From Sphingomonadales bacterium BRH_c3 (GTDB lineage Bacteria; Pseudomonadota; Alphaproteobacteria; Sphingomonadales; Sphingomonadaceae), in the NCBI GenBank assembly GCA_001515985.1, contig LOET01000040.1, positions 1 to 51,651 of the forward strand: a stretch of 51,651 bases of DNA, in the 5' to 3' direction. Shown in pieces: positions 1 through 8,650 of the stretch (within the stretch, counting starts at the first letter, position 1; each line of letters begins with the position of its first letter). Under the pieces are notes generated by a model that worked only from the letters and a program-made list of their open reading frames with translations, was not told the DNA's origin and made no database searches. A program made the translations under genes and the position numbers.

Positions 1-16
1 CCCCGCAGCGGGGGGC

Positions 17-38
17 GGCCGGGCTGGGACGCCCGGCC
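17..38 (-). terminator. GC-rich hairpin near window start
   Basis: An 8-bp perfect stem (17-24 with 31-38) closes a 6-nt loop just beyond the stop of the small gene at 56-229. There is no T-run on either strand, so a factor-independent terminator is only a weak reading. It could also belong to a gene left of the window. Confidence 0.35.
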
Positions 39-55
39 TTGGGGTATCGTGTGCG

Positions 56-229
56 TCAGGCCCCGCTTTCGGCATGCTGCGCGGGAAGGGTTGCTGGCGC
101 CAGCGGATCGGCCAGGGCGATGATGCAGGCGATGCCGAGAAACGCGGCAATGATGGCGACAAACGTGACCGGCCCTGGCCCGGGGCTCAGATCAGGATCG
201 AATTCGGGGTTCTCGATCGGGCTCAACAT
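56..229 (-). CDS. small single-span membrane protein (57 aa)
   Basis: This short gene is chosen because AGGAGG lies 5 nt before the ATG at 229, which is better than the in-frame upstream ATG at 244. The product has an acidic, proline-rich N-terminus (residues 1-20), one clear hydrophobic segment at about residues 21-40 (VTFVAIIAAFLGIACIIALA) and a short polar tail, so it should be a single-pass inner-membrane protein. I do not recognise a family. It is divergent from the TetR regulator at 476 and could be its target, since the intergenic region between them holds inverted repeats. Small membrane proteins of this kind are easily missed by gene callers. Function unknown. Confidence 0.6.
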   Translation of the reverse strand: MLSPIENPEFDPDLSPGPGPVTFVAIIAAFLGIACIIALADPLAPATLPAQHAESGA

Positions 230-430
230 TTTTGCCTCCTGCACGGCGAAGTGCGCGAAACGGACATTGATCGGATTGGGTTAACCGATCTGTTACTGTG
301 GATCTATTACACAATTACCGATCAGTCAACCATCTTGTGCAAGATTTCCGCTGCGGCAGCGTGGGGCAGGCGATGGAGTATATCTACATTACTAATAATA
401 GGCATTTATACCGGACAAGTTGAAAGGCAC

Positions 431-461
431 CGGTCATCGCGCTATTGACCGTTATGTCAAT
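431..461. promoter_or_regulatory. overlapping inverted repeats, candidate TetR operator
   Basis: Two inverted repeats overlap just upstream of the TetR start at 476: CGGTCA (431-436) with TGACCG (446-451), spacer 9; and ATTGAC (444-449) with GTCAAT (456-461), spacer 6. The position and dyad form fit an autoregulatory operator that could also control the divergent small gene at 56-229. This is inference from symmetry and position. Confidence 0.5.
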
Positions 462-475
462 GTAAGGAGCAAAAG

Positions 476-1042
476 ATGAGCGCTTCGAAGCGCGACGAGC
501 TGGTCCAGAAGGCCCTCGATTCGTTCTATCGGGGGGGCTTCCATGCGATCGGGATGGACCGGTTGGCGAAGGAAACCGGCGTCTCCAAGACGGCGATCTA
601 CAAACACTTCCGCAGCAAGGAGGATTTGATCCTGGCTACGCTGCGGCTGCGTGACGAGCAGTTCCGCAACTGGCTCTATCGCCGGACCGAGGCGGCTACG
701 CCGGACCCGCGCGGCCGGTTGCTGGCGATCTTCGATGCGTTGGCGGATTGGTTCGAGGAGCCTGGCTTTAAGAGCTGCATGTTCATCAAGGCATCGTCAG
801 AGTACCAGAACCGCGATCATCCGATCCATGCCATGTCGGCCGAGCACAAGAAGCTGCTTACGCGCTATTTCTCCGGGTTGGCCGAAGCGGCGGGGGCGCC
901 CGATCCGCAAGGGTTCGCGCGCCGTCTGCTGTTGGTCAAGGAAGGCGCGATCGTTATGGCACACCTTGCCGGGCCGCAGTTGGTGGTGGGCGACATGAAG
1001 GACGCGGCACGCGCGCTGATCGACGAAGCCCTGCCGCAATAG
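476..1042 (+). CDS. TetR/AcrR-family transcriptional regulator
   Basis: The 188-residue length and the N-terminal helix-turn-helix are typical of TetR repressors: about residues 10-55, with the pattern A-x-D-x-F-Y-x-x-G-F then V-S-K-T-A-I-Y-K-H-F. Such proteins bind operator DNA as dimers and release it when a small ligand fills the C-terminal all-helical domain (about residues 75-188). The ligand cannot be read from the sequence. AAGGAGC precedes the ATG by about 6 nt. Inverted repeats at 431-461 sit where an autoregulatory operator would be. The DsrE-like gene downstream starts 82 bp later and may be under the same control. The family call is firm; the target is unknown. Confidence 0.9.
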   Translation: MSASKRDELVQKALDSFYRGGFHAIGMDRLAKETGVSKTAIYKHFRSKEDLILATLRLRDEQFRNWLYRRTEAATPDPRGRLLAIFDALADWFEEPGFKSCMFIKASSEYQNRDHPIHAMSAEHKKLLTRYFSGLAEAAGAPDPQGFARRLLLVKEGAIVMAHLAGPQLVVGDMKDAARALIDEALPQ

Positions 1043-1124
1043 GCGCGGGCAATCCCAGCCAGTACTTGCCGCCGCTGCAGCGCGATGGCACTAGAAACCC
1101 GGACAAAACCAAGGGAGGACAATC

Positions 1125-1652
1125 TTGAAGAGATCGATCGCGTTGGCGGCCCTGCCGCTGTGCCTGCTTGCCGCTCCGGCGCTTGCCGATCATCACGCGC
1201 CGGGCGAGGTCATCGTCATCTCGGATATGACATTTCCCGCCGATGGCGAATGGAAGCACAGTTTCGATGCTTACGAATCCGAAGCCGGCAAGCCCAATGG
1301 TGCCTTTGCCCGCGCGCTCGCCTTCATCCGCGCGATGGAAGGCGCCGGGGTCGATCCTGACAATGTCAAGGTCGCCATCGTCATCCACGGCCCGGCAGTG
1401 TTCGATGTCGTCAATGATGCGCGCTATGGCGCCAAGTACCAGAGCGAGAGCGGCGAGCCGCTGCGCAACCAGAACTACAACAATGTGGCCGATCTGGTCG
1501 CTCGGGGAGCGGAAATCTGGGTGTGCGGCGTGGCGGCGAAATATCACCGCGTTGGCAATGCGGATTTGCTCGAAGGCGTGAAAATTGCGCCCAGCGCCAC
1601 CGTGGCCCACGCTGAGCTGCAGCGGCGCGGTTTCACCATCAATCCTTATTGA
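1125..1652 (+). CDS. exported DsrE-family protein
   Basis: The protein has a cleavable signal peptide (about residues 1-21, ending A-L-A-D) and a mature domain of about 150 residues of DsrE/DsrF fold. Features supporting this are the G-A-F-A-R-A-L-A-F helix, the strand VKVAIVIHGPAVF (about residues 80-92) and the late EIWVCGVAAK strand (about residues 130-140), whose single cysteine sits at the position often used in sulfur-relay relatives. The start is TTG at 1125, chosen because GGGAGG lies 6 nt upstream. Exported DsrE proteins are mostly uncharacterised; a role in periplasmic sulfur or redox chemistry is only a family-level guess. It follows the TetR gene in the same direction. Confidence 0.75.
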   Translation: MKRSIALAALPLCLLAAPALADHHAPGEVIVISDMTFPADGEWKHSFDAYESEAGKPNGAFARALAFIRAMEGAGVDPDNVKVAIVIHGPAVFDVVNDARYGAKYQSESGEPLRNQNYNNVADLVARGAEIWVCGVAAKYHRVGNADLLEGVKIAPSATVAHAELQRRGFTINPY

Positions 1653-1802
1653 TCGGCCTTCCCGCCCCGGGAATCGCGTTTTAATTCAGTGTCAGGGACC
1701 ATCAAGCCGCGGCCCTTTGCTTGAAGGATCAAGCCGGGCTGCTGCGCTTGTCGCGATTGGGCGCTGCCACTATGCCGCAATAGATTCATCGCAGGAGTCA
1801 CC

Positions 1803-2390
1803 ATGGCCAAACTACCCACGCTTCCCGAAAATCCCGAAATGATCGACGTGCTGGCAAAATACCCGCAAGGCTTTGCGGCGCTGTGCGACTATCACGACGC
1901 AATCCTGCGCGGCCCATCGGAGTTGAGCGTGGCTGAGCGCGAGCTGATCGCGGCCTATGTCTCGGGCCTCAACCAGTGCAGTTTCTGCCATGGATCACAT
2001 CGCACCTATGCCGAAGTTCATGGCATCGATCCCGAAGTGTTTGAAAAGCTGATCGCCGATCCGGCGGCTGCAGGCGTGGATGCGCGGCTTCTGCCGCTGC
2101 TGGAATATGCCCGGGTATTGACCTTGACGCCGGCGATGGTTGGTGACCGGCTGGCGCAGGCGGTTTACGATGCCGGATGGGGCGAGGAGGCCTTGTTCAC
2201 TACCGTTGCAGTGACCGGCCTTTTCAACCTGATGAACCGGTTGGTAGAGGGTACTGGCATTACCGCCGATCCAATTATCCGCGCAGGTTCACGAGCGCGC
2301 GCGGCGGGCAATATCGATGACCCGGCGCCCTATGCGGCATTTGCGGCAATGGTAGAGGATGTGCACCGTGAGCGTTACGGCCAAGCCTAG
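1803..2390 (+). CDS. carboxymuconolactone decarboxylase / peroxidase-related protein (AhpD-like fold)
   Basis: The protein (195 aa) carries the AhpD-type redox motif C59-x-x-C62 followed by H66 (CSFCHGSH), with an acidic residue in the preceding helix (S-V-A-E-R-E-L-I-A). This is the signature of the 'uncharacterised peroxidase-related' branch of the carboxymuconolactone decarboxylase-like family. Members use the paired cysteines and the nearby histidine for thiol-based peroxide reduction. A GCAGGAG-type ribosome binding site precedes the ATG. No partner such as AhpC is nearby, so the electron donor is unknown. Cytoplasmic, since no signal peptide is seen. Confidence 0.8.
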   Translation: MAKLPTLPENPEMIDVLAKYPQGFAALCDYHDAILRGPSELSVAERELIAAYVSGLNQCSFCHGSHRTYAEVHGIDPEVFEKLIADPAAAGVDARLLPLLEYARVLTLTPAMVGDRLAQAVYDAGWGEEALFTTVAVTGLFNLMNRLVEGTGITADPIIRAGSRARAAGNIDDPAPYAAFAAMVEDVHRERYGQA

Positions 2391-2444
2391 CGGGCGATCA
2401 CAATAGCGCTGGCGGCTGACCTATTCGGATCGGTCTTCCCGACC

Positions 2445-2484
2445 AACGAAAACGGGCCAGCAGGGTCGCTGTCCTGCTGGCCCG
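2445..2484 (-). terminator. intrinsic terminator of the DUF2282 gene
   Basis: A perfect 12-bp stem (2453-2464 with 2473-2484, arm CGGGCCAGCAGG) has an 8-nt loop and is followed on the minus strand by TTTTCGTT. It lies 50 bp past the stop of the minus-strand gene at 2535-2882 and about 60 bp past the converging gene at 1803-2390. Confidence 0.8.
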
Positions 2485-2534
2485 CCTCACTCGCGTCTTC
2501 CTCAAGGAAAGGAAAACGTGCGACCCGAGCTCAG

Positions 2535-2882
2535 TTATGCTTCGATGGGTTCGAGTGATCCGGTGCCATTGGGCGTTTCGATTGTCAGGCACGTGCCGGC
2601 ATCGACATATGTCCAGGCATTGCCCTGATAATCGGCAGTGCTGGTTCCGGCGCAGCTGGTGCCCGGCCCGGCCGCGCAATCATTCTTGCCTGCCTTGGCG
2701 ACGCCATAGCATTTTTCCTTGTCGCCTTTCGGGTTCTCGGCAGCGGCAACCTGCTGCGGATCCGAACTGTCAACCGTGGTTGCATTCTGCGACGCTCCGC
2801 TGTCTCCGCTCGGCGAGCAGGCAGCGGCAATCCCGGCGGCGATGGCCAGCGTAAGGCCACCTTTAAAGTGTATCGAATTCAT
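2535..2882 (-). CDS. DUF2282 / BufA-type bufferin precursor, lipoprotein-like
   Basis: This 115-residue exported protein has a hydrophobic leader ending in a lipobox-like A-A-A-C (Cys at about residue 22), a low-complexity linker, then the cysteine-bearing DUF2282 core: K-C-Y-G-V-A near residue 58, followed by [13 protein letters not shown] and GTCLTI. The first part of that pattern is the hallmark of BufA bufferins, copper-buffering periplasmic peptides. Known bufferins are modified by a DUF692 enzyme (BufB) with a DUF2063 partner (BufC); neither is in this window, so this is an orphan copy. The start at 2882 has GGGAGT upstream. A strong terminator follows. Metal binding is inferred from the family. 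Confidence 0.8.
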   Translation of the reverse strand: MNSIHFKGGLTLAIAAGIAAACSPSGDSGASQNATTVDSSDPQQVAAAENPKGDKEKCYGVAKAGKNDCAAGPGTSCAGTSTADYQGNAWTYVDAGTCLTIETPNGTGSLEPIEA

Positions 2883-3056
2883 TTGCGTAACTCCCAACTG
2901 TCGCAAGCCAGACCCCCAATCTCTTGCGGAGTCATCGGTGATTTCGCTGCAGCACGGGGAAAGGTTACAAAAATTTCTGAACGGTGGGCGATTGCAAGGA
3001 TCACGCGAAGGTGTCAGTCAACTGTTGGGGTTGCGCTTTGGGCAGGGGTCATCGCG

Positions 3057-4070
3057 ATGACAGCAGGATTGGGGCGCCGCGCGCGCAGTGTAGAGGAATT
3101 CGGCATCAATATGGGCGCGCTGGCCGCGATCCCGCCACAAAACTTTCGCCCGCTCAAGGCAGAATCAGGCGATGTGTTCATCGCCTGCTGGGCCAAGAGC
3201 GGCACCACCATGATGCAGCAGATGTTCCACCAGCTGCGCATGGGTGCCGCGACCGGCAAGGGCGATATGGATTTCGACGACATCAGCCGCATGACTCCGT
3301 GGGAAGACAGTGCCCCTGTGATCGACCACGACATCAACGGGGCGCAGCGTGCCAGCCCGCGCGGCTTCAAGACTCACCGCGAATATGAGCGTCTGCCATC
3401 GGGCTGCCGCTATGTGGTCACGCTGCGCGATCCACACGAAACCTATATTTCCATGCACCGCTTCTTCGACGGATGGGTGATGGAGCCGGGAGCGATAAGC
3501 CTGGAGGAATTCTTCCCCATATGGATGACCGGCGGGCCGGGCGGATGCGATTATTACACCCACTTGCTGAGCTGGTGGGCGCGCCGGGGCGAACCCGACA
3601 CGCTGCTTGCCACCTATCGCTGGGCGGTGAAGAACAAGCGGGCGATGATTGCCCGGTTGGCAGAATTCTGCGGCATCGAACTAAGCGAAGAATTGGCGTC
3701 GATAGTCGAGGATATGACCAGCCGGGAATTCATGTATGCGCATAAGGACCGTTTCGACGATGCAATGTTCGGCGCCGCGCTCGAACGCAAGCTCGGCTTC
3801 CCGCCCGATCGCGATTCGACCAAGGTTCAGGCAGAGGGGAGCGATCCCAAGCAGGTGCCACCGGCCATTGCCGAGCAGATCGATGCCATGTGGGCGAACG
3901 CGTCGCGCCTGTTACGGGCCACGGTAACTTTGCCCCGCTCGCGGCAGAGCTTGACGGGTAAGCAGGCTTACATCCCGTCCCGGGCAGGGCCGGATTCGCC
4001 CCGCCCGGAATCATTTGGCGATCAGAGGTTCACTTTCTTCTCGACATACTCGGTGAAGTCTTTCGAATAG
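3057..4070 (+). CDS. sulfotransferase family protein
   Basis: The protein (337 aa) has the 5'-phosphosulfate-binding loop W-A-K47-S-G-T-T near the N-terminus and the 3'-phosphate-binding strand with R124 (L-R-D-P-H-E-T). These mark PAPS-dependent sulfotransferases, which move a sulfuryl group onto hydroxyl or amine acceptors. The arrangement resembles the cytosolic aryl/alcohol sulfotransferase branch; the acceptor is not predictable. The start at 3057 follows GGCAGGGG; the reading frame is open upstream to 2868 but that part is not sulfotransferase-like. The last 16 codons (4022-4070) overlap the end of the converging gene on the other strand. The poorly conserved tail after about residue 290 may be an extension caused by a lost stop. 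Confidence 0.85.
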   Translation: MTAGLGRRARSVEEFGINMGALAAIPPQNFRPLKAESGDVFIACWAKSGTTMMQQMFHQLRMGAATGKGDMDFDDISRMTPWEDSAPVIDHDINGAQRASPRGFKTHREYERLPSGCRYVVTLRDPHETYISMHRFFDGWVMEPGAISLEEFFPIWMTGGPGGCDYYTHLLSWWARRGEPDTLLATYRWAVKNKRAMIARLAEFCGIELSEELASIVEDMTSREFMYAHKDRFDDAMFGAALERKLGFPPDRDSTKVQAEGSDPKQVPPAIAEQIDAMWANASRLLRATVTLPRSRQSLTGKQAYIPSRAGPDSPRPESFGDQRFTFFSTYSVKSFE

Positions 4071-4774
4071 GCATCGCGCAGCTCGGCTTGCGCTGCCTCG
4101 ATCATCGTTTCGTCCGTTGGCGGGAAATGTTCGAGCGGATTCTTGACCTGTCCGGTGCCTTCGCGCGTCACATTCTTGCCGTCGAACTGGCGGAATACCC
4201 AGCCCGTGAACAGGTTTGAGCCGTACATCATCGCCTTGTGATAGAAGATGTGCGTGGTGACCAGTTCGGCGTAGCAGGCGTTGTCGCTTTCGGTCAGCCG
4301 CTCGCCGCCCTTGAGCTTCTTGTTGAAGGCCTTGACCTCGGCCTTGAGCTCGGGATTGTTCTTCAGGTCTTCGTTCCAGGGTGTCGGCTGCTGCACGATC
4401 ACATCGTATTTGTCCGGATCGAGACCAAGCAGCCCGACGAATTCGAGCCTGTCCAGTTCGCCCAGTTGCACCTGCGGGCCAAGATATTCGCGCATCAGGT
4501 CCTTCACCGTCTTCACGCCCTGGGCATGGCCTGCCTGGTCGATCGCCGCGCCAACCAGGCCGAAGCCCGAGAAAAGCCCCATCTTGACGCCGATATAATT
4601 CTCGGTTGGCCAGACATGCAGTTCACACGGCTTTGCCGGTTCGACTGCGGGTTCGGTCGCACTATCGCTTGCTGCCAGAGCTTCAACCGGTGCTTCGCTT
4701 TCCTGCGCAAGGGCAGGCATGGCGAAGACCATGGCACCGGCCATCAGGCCGAGCCGGAACGCATTCAACTTCAT
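4022..4774 (-). CDS. exported protein of unknown function (250 aa)
   Basis: A signal peptide is clear (about residues 1-24, M-K-L-N-A-F-R-L... ending A-L-A-Q-E). An acidic, Ala/Pro-rich linker follows to about residue 50, then a compact domain beginning C-E-L-H-V-W-P-T. The mature protein has two cysteines, in P-C-E-L and N-A-C-Y, which could pair in the periplasm. Its C-terminal part is charged and helical. I do not recognise the family. The start at 4774 is preferred over the in-frame ATG at 4816 because the signal peptide begins there. It converges on, and overlaps, the sulfotransferase gene. Confidence 0.7.
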   Translation of the reverse strand: MKLNAFRLGLMAGAMVFAMPALAQESEAPVEALAASDSATEPAVEPAKPCELHVWPTENYIGVKMGLFSGFGLVGAAIDQAGHAQGVKTVKDLMREYLGPQVQLGELDRLEFVGLLGLDPDKYDVIVQQPTPWNEDLKNNPELKAEVKAFNKKLKGGERLTESDNACYAELVTTHIFYHKAMMYGSNLFTGWVFRQFDGKNVTREGTGQVKNPLEHFPPTDETMIEAAQAELRDAYSKDFTEYVEKKVNL

Positions 4775-4991
4775 AGAAGGATTCCCTCTTTCCAGACCCT
4801 GATCGCGATCAACCACCGGTTCGAATGAAGGTCAATAGAACCCGCTGAAATCCAGTCTGAAAACACAGTTCCTTGGTAGAATTGCGCCGTGGGGTGACGC
4901 ATGCTGCGCGGCTTCATGCTTTGCAGCGCCCTTCCTTGCCGCTAAGCGCGCTGGCGAGCCCGGGCTTGCGGGCGCGACGAAAGGATTCTGG

Positions 4992-5903
4992 ATGAGCGCG
5001 AGCAGCGAACCCAACATGCTGGCACCAGGCAATCTTGAAAAGGCCGAGGTGCTGATCGAGGCGCTGCCCTATTTCCAGCGCTATGCGGGGCGCACCTTCG
5101 TGGTCAAATATGGCGGCCATGCGATGGGCGATCCTGAGGCGGCGCGCGATTTTGCCGAGGATATCGTGCTGCTGAAGGCGGTCGGCATCAACCCGGTGGT
5201 GGTGCATGGCGGCGGGCCGCAGATCGGTGCGATGCTGAAAAAGCTGGGCGTTGAAAGCACCTTTGTCGACGGCCTTCGCGTGACCGACAAGGCCACCGCC
5301 GAAATTGCCGAAATGGTCCTGTCGGGCGCGATCAACAAGCAGTTGGTGGGCTGGATCGCGGGCGCAGGCGGCAAGGCGATCGGCATTTCGGGCAAAGACG
5401 GCGGGCTGGTCAAGGCGCGCAAGGTGGAACGGACCACGCGGGACCCGGACAGCAATATCGAACAGGCGGTCGATCTCGGCTTTGTCGGCGAACCCGAACA
5501 GGTCGATACAACCGTGATCGATACCGTGGTTGCATCGGGCATGATCCCGGTCATCGCGCCGATCGGTGCGGGCGATGATGGGCACACCTACAATATCAAC
5601 GCCGATACCATGGCCGGCGCCATCGCGGCGGCGCTGGGCGCGGCGCGGCTGTTCCTGCTGACCGATGTTACGGGCGTGCTCGACAAGCATGGCAAGCTGC
5701 TGACCGATCTCAACCCGGCGGATATTGCGCGGCTGCGCGCAGACGGCACGATTTCGGGCGGGATGATTCCCAAGCTGGAAACTTGCGTAAAGGCGGTCGA
5801 ATCCGGCTGCGAGGCGGCGGTGGTGCTTGATGGGCGCGTGCCGCATGCGATGCTGCTCGAATTCTTCACAACACACGGCGCCGGTACGCTGGTGCGCGCC
5901 TGA
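4992..5903 (+). CDS. argB: acetylglutamate kinase
   Basis: ArgB phosphorylates N-acetyl-L-glutamate with ATP, the second step of the acetylated arginine pathway. The 303-residue protein shows the amino-acid-kinase hallmarks: V-V-K-Y-G-G-H-A at about residues 37-44 (phosphate-binding lysine), V-V-V-H-G-G-G-P at about residues 70-77, the R-V-T-D acetylglutamate-binding segment near residue 95, N-I-N-A-D near residue 200 and G-M-I-P-K-L near residue 256. The length matches the arginine-inhibited long form with an N-terminal helix. No other arginine gene is adjacent. Cytoplasmic. Very secure call. Confidence 0.97.
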   Translation: MSASSEPNMLAPGNLEKAEVLIEALPYFQRYAGRTFVVKYGGHAMGDPEAARDFAEDIVLLKAVGINPVVVHGGGPQIGAMLKKLGVESTFVDGLRVTDKATAEIAEMVLSGAINKQLVGWIAGAGGKAIGISGKDGGLVKARKVERTTRDPDSNIEQAVDLGFVGEPEQVDTTVIDTVVASGMIPVIAPIGAGDDGHTYNINADTMAGAIAAALGAARLFLLTDVTGVLDKHGKLLTDLNPADIARLRADGTISGGMIPKLETCVKAVESGCEAAVVLDGRVPHAMLLEFFTTHGAGTLVRA

Positions 5904-5915
5904 ACGATGCGCTAG

Positions 5916-5939
5916 CGCGGGAACAGGCTTGGTCCCGCG
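5916..5939 (+). terminator. hairpin after argB
   Basis: A 7-bp stem (CGCGGGA 5916-5922 with TCCCGCG 5933-5939) lies 13 bp past the argB stop. It lacks a T-run, so termination would be weak or Rho-assisted. Confidence 0.35.
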
Positions 5940-6022
5940 GCGTAGCTTTCACCATGGGGGTGGCTTCAGGCGTATTACTAAGATAATACGGAAGCGGGAC
6001 GCAGAATACGGAAACGGGTAAC

Positions 6023-6316
6023 ATGCAGGCTCTTTACGCGATCTACGAAATCATCTCCTTGCTCACCAATGTATTGGTGATGCTGATCATCATCCAGTTC
6101 GTTATCGGGTTGCTGTTTGCCTTCAACGTGGTGAGCGCATCGAACGAATTCCTGATGGCGTTCTACAATTCGATCAACCGATTGCTCGATCCGGTGCTGC
6201 GCCCGATCCGCAACATGATGCCGCAAACCGGCGCGATCGACTTCTCTCCCCTGGTGCTCATCATCGTGTTGCAGATCGTGCTGATCGTCCTGAGCAGCAT
6301 TATCACGGGCGGCTGA
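6023..6316 (+). CDS. YggT-family integral membrane protein
   Basis: The 97-residue protein has two long hydrophobic stretches (about residues 8-37 and 67-95) separated by the family signature region [19 protein letters not shown]. This 'DPxLxPIRxxxP' block is diagnostic of YggT (CCB3/YlmG-related) proteins, which are linked to membrane and division functions in other organisms. It ends 4 bp before folD and is probably co-transcribed with it. The ribosome binding site is weak. Confidence 0.9.
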   Translation: MQALYAIYEIISLLTNVLVMLIIIQFVIGLLFAFNVVSASNEFLMAFYNSINRLLDPVLRPIRNMMPQTGAIDFSPLVLIIVLQIVLIVLSSIITGG

Positions 6317-6320
6317 TCCG

Positions 6321-7214
6321 ATGGGCGCAACGCTGATCGACGGCAAGGCATTTGCCGCGCGCCTGCGCGAGCGGGTAGGCGAAGTTGCAGCGAAATTTGA
6401 AGAAGCAGCCGGGCGCAAGGCAGGCCTTGCAGTGGTGCTGGTGGGCGATGACCCGGCGAGCCAGGTCTATGTTGGCAGCAAGGGCAAGGCGACCGTGGCC
6501 GCCAACATGGCCAGCTTCGAACACCGCTTGCCCGCCGATACCAGCAAGGACGATCTGCTGGCGCTGGTCGAACGGCTCAACAGCGATCCCGCGGTTGACG
6601 GCATCCTGGTGCAATTGCCGCTGCCCGCCCATCTCGACGAACAGGCGATTATCTCCGCGATCAGCCCCGACAAGGATGTGGACGGGTTCCATGTCATCAA
6701 TGCCGGGCGGCTCAGCGTGGGCCAGCGCGGCTTCGTGCCCTGTACGCCGCTTGGCTGCATGATGATGCTGACAGACCTGCTGGGTGATCTTTCGGGCCTC
6801 GAAGCGGTGGTGATCGGCCGTTCGAACATCGTCGGCAAGCCGATGGCGCAGCTGCTGCTCGATGCCAATGCCACTGTCACCATCGCGCATAGCCGTACGA
6901 AAGACCTGCCCGCTGTGGTGCGACGCGCCGATATCGTTGTCGCCGCCGTGGGTCGGCCCGAAATGGTCAGGGGCGACTGGCTCAAGCCCGGCGCGACGGT
7001 GATCGACGTAGGTATCAACCGCCTGCCGCCTGAACCCGGCAAGGAAAAGGGACGGTTGGTGGGCGACGTCGCCTTTGACGAAGCGAGCGAGGTCGCCGGC
7101 GCGATCACTCCCGTGCCGGGCGGCGTAGGCCCGATGACCATTGCCGTTTTGCTCAGGAACACGCTGGTCGCCGCGCACCGCAAAGAAGGGCTTGCCGTAC
7201 CCGAGGGACTGTGA
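6321..7214 (+). CDS. folD: bifunctional methylenetetrahydrofolate dehydrogenase/cyclohydrolase
   Basis: FolD interconverts 5,10-methylene-, methenyl- and 10-formyl-tetrahydrofolate using NADP. The 297-residue protein has the substrate lysine region Y-V-G-S-K-G-K-A (about residues 50-57), the [10 protein letters not shown] block (about residues 94-103), the K-D-V-D-G-F-H segment, the Rossmann signature G-R-S-N-I-V-G-K-P (about residues 170-178) and the C-terminal [10 protein letters not shown]. Length is as usual. It follows yggT by 4 bp and precedes a lipoprotein gene by about 30 bp. Confidence 0.97.
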   Translation: MGATLIDGKAFAARLRERVGEVAAKFEEAAGRKAGLAVVLVGDDPASQVYVGSKGKATVAANMASFEHRLPADTSKDDLLALVERLNSDPAVDGILVQLPLPAHLDEQAIISAISPDKDVDGFHVINAGRLSVGQRGFVPCTPLGCMMMLTDLLGDLSGLEAVVIGRSNIVGKPMAQLLLDANATVTIAHSRTKDLPAVVRRADIVVAAVGRPEMVRGDWLKPGATVIDVGINRLPPEPGKEKGRLVGDVAFDEASEVAGAITPVPGGVGPMTIAVLLRNTLVAAHRKEGLAVPEGL

Positions 7215-7244
7215 GCGTTTTCACCTTCGACAAGGCTGGTTTGT

Positions 7245-8021
7245 GTGGCTAGACCGCTTCCCATGTTCAGAACTGTGATTTCAATAGCGGCGCTGGCCGC
7301 CCTTTCGGCCTGCGCTTCCGCCCCTCGCCAAGCGATCCCCACGCAGATGATCAACCGCGTGCTCGCCGGTGCACCGGGGGAAGCCCAACCGGGCAAGATC
7401 GTCGCGCGCGAGCTGGAGTTTGCCCGCGCGGCGCGCGAAACGGGGCAATGGAGCGCGTTTCGTGCCTTCGCCGCTCCGGGCGCGCTGATCCATGGCCGCG
7501 AGGGGCCGATCATGGCCGAACCTTGGCTGGCAGCGCAAAGCAATCCGCCGGTTTCGGTGCAGTGGGAACCGCGCGCGGTATGGATGAGCTGCGACGGCGC
7601 GCTGGCTGTGAGCCACGGGCGTTTCCGCGAACCTGACGGGACCGTGGGAAATTTCATCACCGTATGGGAACGCCAGTCGGATGGCGCCTACAAATGGACT
7701 TATGATGTCGGTTCGCCCGACAATCCCCAGCCGCCCCCGCCCGCGCAGTTCGATGACGGCGATATCGTGGTGACGTCGATCGACGCGATCAAGGCCGGGA
7801 TCGCCGATTGCCCGCGTCGCGGCGTTGAAGTGCCCGCGCCGCCTGCATTCTCGATTGCCGAGGATTTCACCCAGGGGGGCAAAGTGTCGAACGATGGCAC
7901 CCTGCGCTGGCGCTGGGAAGATCGCGGAGGCGGGCAGCGGCGCGTGGTGGTCGACTATTTCTATCAGGGCAAATGGCAGGGCGCACTCGACGAGCAAATG
8001 CCGGCCGGGGATGCGGGCTAG
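7245..8021 (+). CDS. predicted lipoprotein with NTF2/SnoaL-like domain
   Basis: The N-terminus reads as a lipoprotein leader with lipobox L-S-A-C (Cys at about residue 22). The mature protein's first half (about residues 50-160) has the look of a DUF4440/SnoaL-like cone fold: F-R-A-F-A-A-P-G-A-L, then conserved hydrophobic-aromatic strands ending K-W-T-Y-D-V-G. The remaining about 90 residues are not recognised. The start may be GTG at 7245 (AAGG 9 nt upstream) or ATG at 7263; the lipobox is kept either way. It sits between folD and marC, 3 bp before marC, so the three are likely one transcript. No catalytic function is implied. Confidence 0.7.
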   Translation: MARPLPMFRTVISIAALAALSACASAPRQAIPTQMINRVLAGAPGEAQPGKIVARELEFARAARETGQWSAFRAFAAPGALIHGREGPIMAEPWLAAQSNPPVSVQWEPRAVWMSCDGALAVSHGRFREPDGTVGNFITVWERQSDGAYKWTYDVGSPDNPQPPPPAQFDDGDIVVTSIDAIKAGIADCPRRGVEVPAPPAFSIAEDFTQGGKVSNDGTLRWRWEDRGGGQRRVVVDYFYQGKWQGALDEQMPAGDAG

Positions 8022-8024
8022 GCC

Positions 8025-8648
8025 ATGTTCGAGCTGTTCGTATCAGCCTTTATCACACTGTTCGTGGTGATCGATCCGCCGGGGTGTGCGCCGATCTATG
8101 CCGGGCTGACCAAGGGGGCATCGGCGGCGCAAGCGCGCAATATGGCGCTGCGCGCCAGTTTCATAGCAAGCGCGATCCTGCTGTTCTTCGCCCTTCTGGG
8201 CCAGGAACTGCTCAACGCGCTGCATATCCAGCTCGACAGTTTCCGCATCGCGGGCGGGCTGATGCTGTTTTTCATCGCCTTTGAAATGGTGTTCGAAAAG
8301 CGCACCCAGCGGCGCGAGGAACGGGCCGAAAAGGTCGCCGCCAGCCCCGAGGTGGAGGATGTCTCGGTTTTCCCCATGGCGATGCCGATGCTGGCCGGGC
8401 CGGGGGCAATTGCGGCCATTATGCTGCTGATGAACGAAGCCGACACGCTGCAGCAATCTCTGACCGTGCTGGCGGCGCTGGCTGCGGTATTGCTGATCAC
8501 CGCTGCAGCGCTGGTTGCCGCAGGCCCGCTGATCCGCCTGCTGGGCGCACGAGTGGAAGCGGTGATTACCCGGCTGCTTGGCGTGCTCCTTGCAGCGTTG
8601 GCGGCACAATATGTGATCGACGGGCTGAGGGGCAGTTTCGGGATCTAG
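8025..8648 (+). CDS. MarC-family integral membrane protein
   Basis: The protein (207 aa) has six predicted membrane spans and the family landmarks V-I-D-P-P-G-C-A-P-I-Y in the first span, F-R-I-A-G-G-L-M-L-F in the third, and M-A-M-P-M-L-A-G-P-G-A-I after the cytoplasmic loop. MarC/YhgN proteins are conserved inner-membrane proteins of unsettled function; the old link to antibiotic resistance is not supported in E. coli. It starts 3 bp after the lipoprotein gene. Confidence 0.9.
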   Translation: MFELFVSAFITLFVVIDPPGCAPIYAGLTKGASAAQARNMALRASFIASAILLFFALLGQELLNALHIQLDSFRIAGGLMLFFIAFEMVFEKRTQRREERAEKVAASPEVEDVSVFPMAMPMLAGPGAIAAIMLLMNEADTLQQSLTVLAALAAVLLITAAALVAAGPLIRLLGARVEAVITRLLGVLLAALAAQYVIDGLRGSFGI

Positions 8649-8650
8649 GG

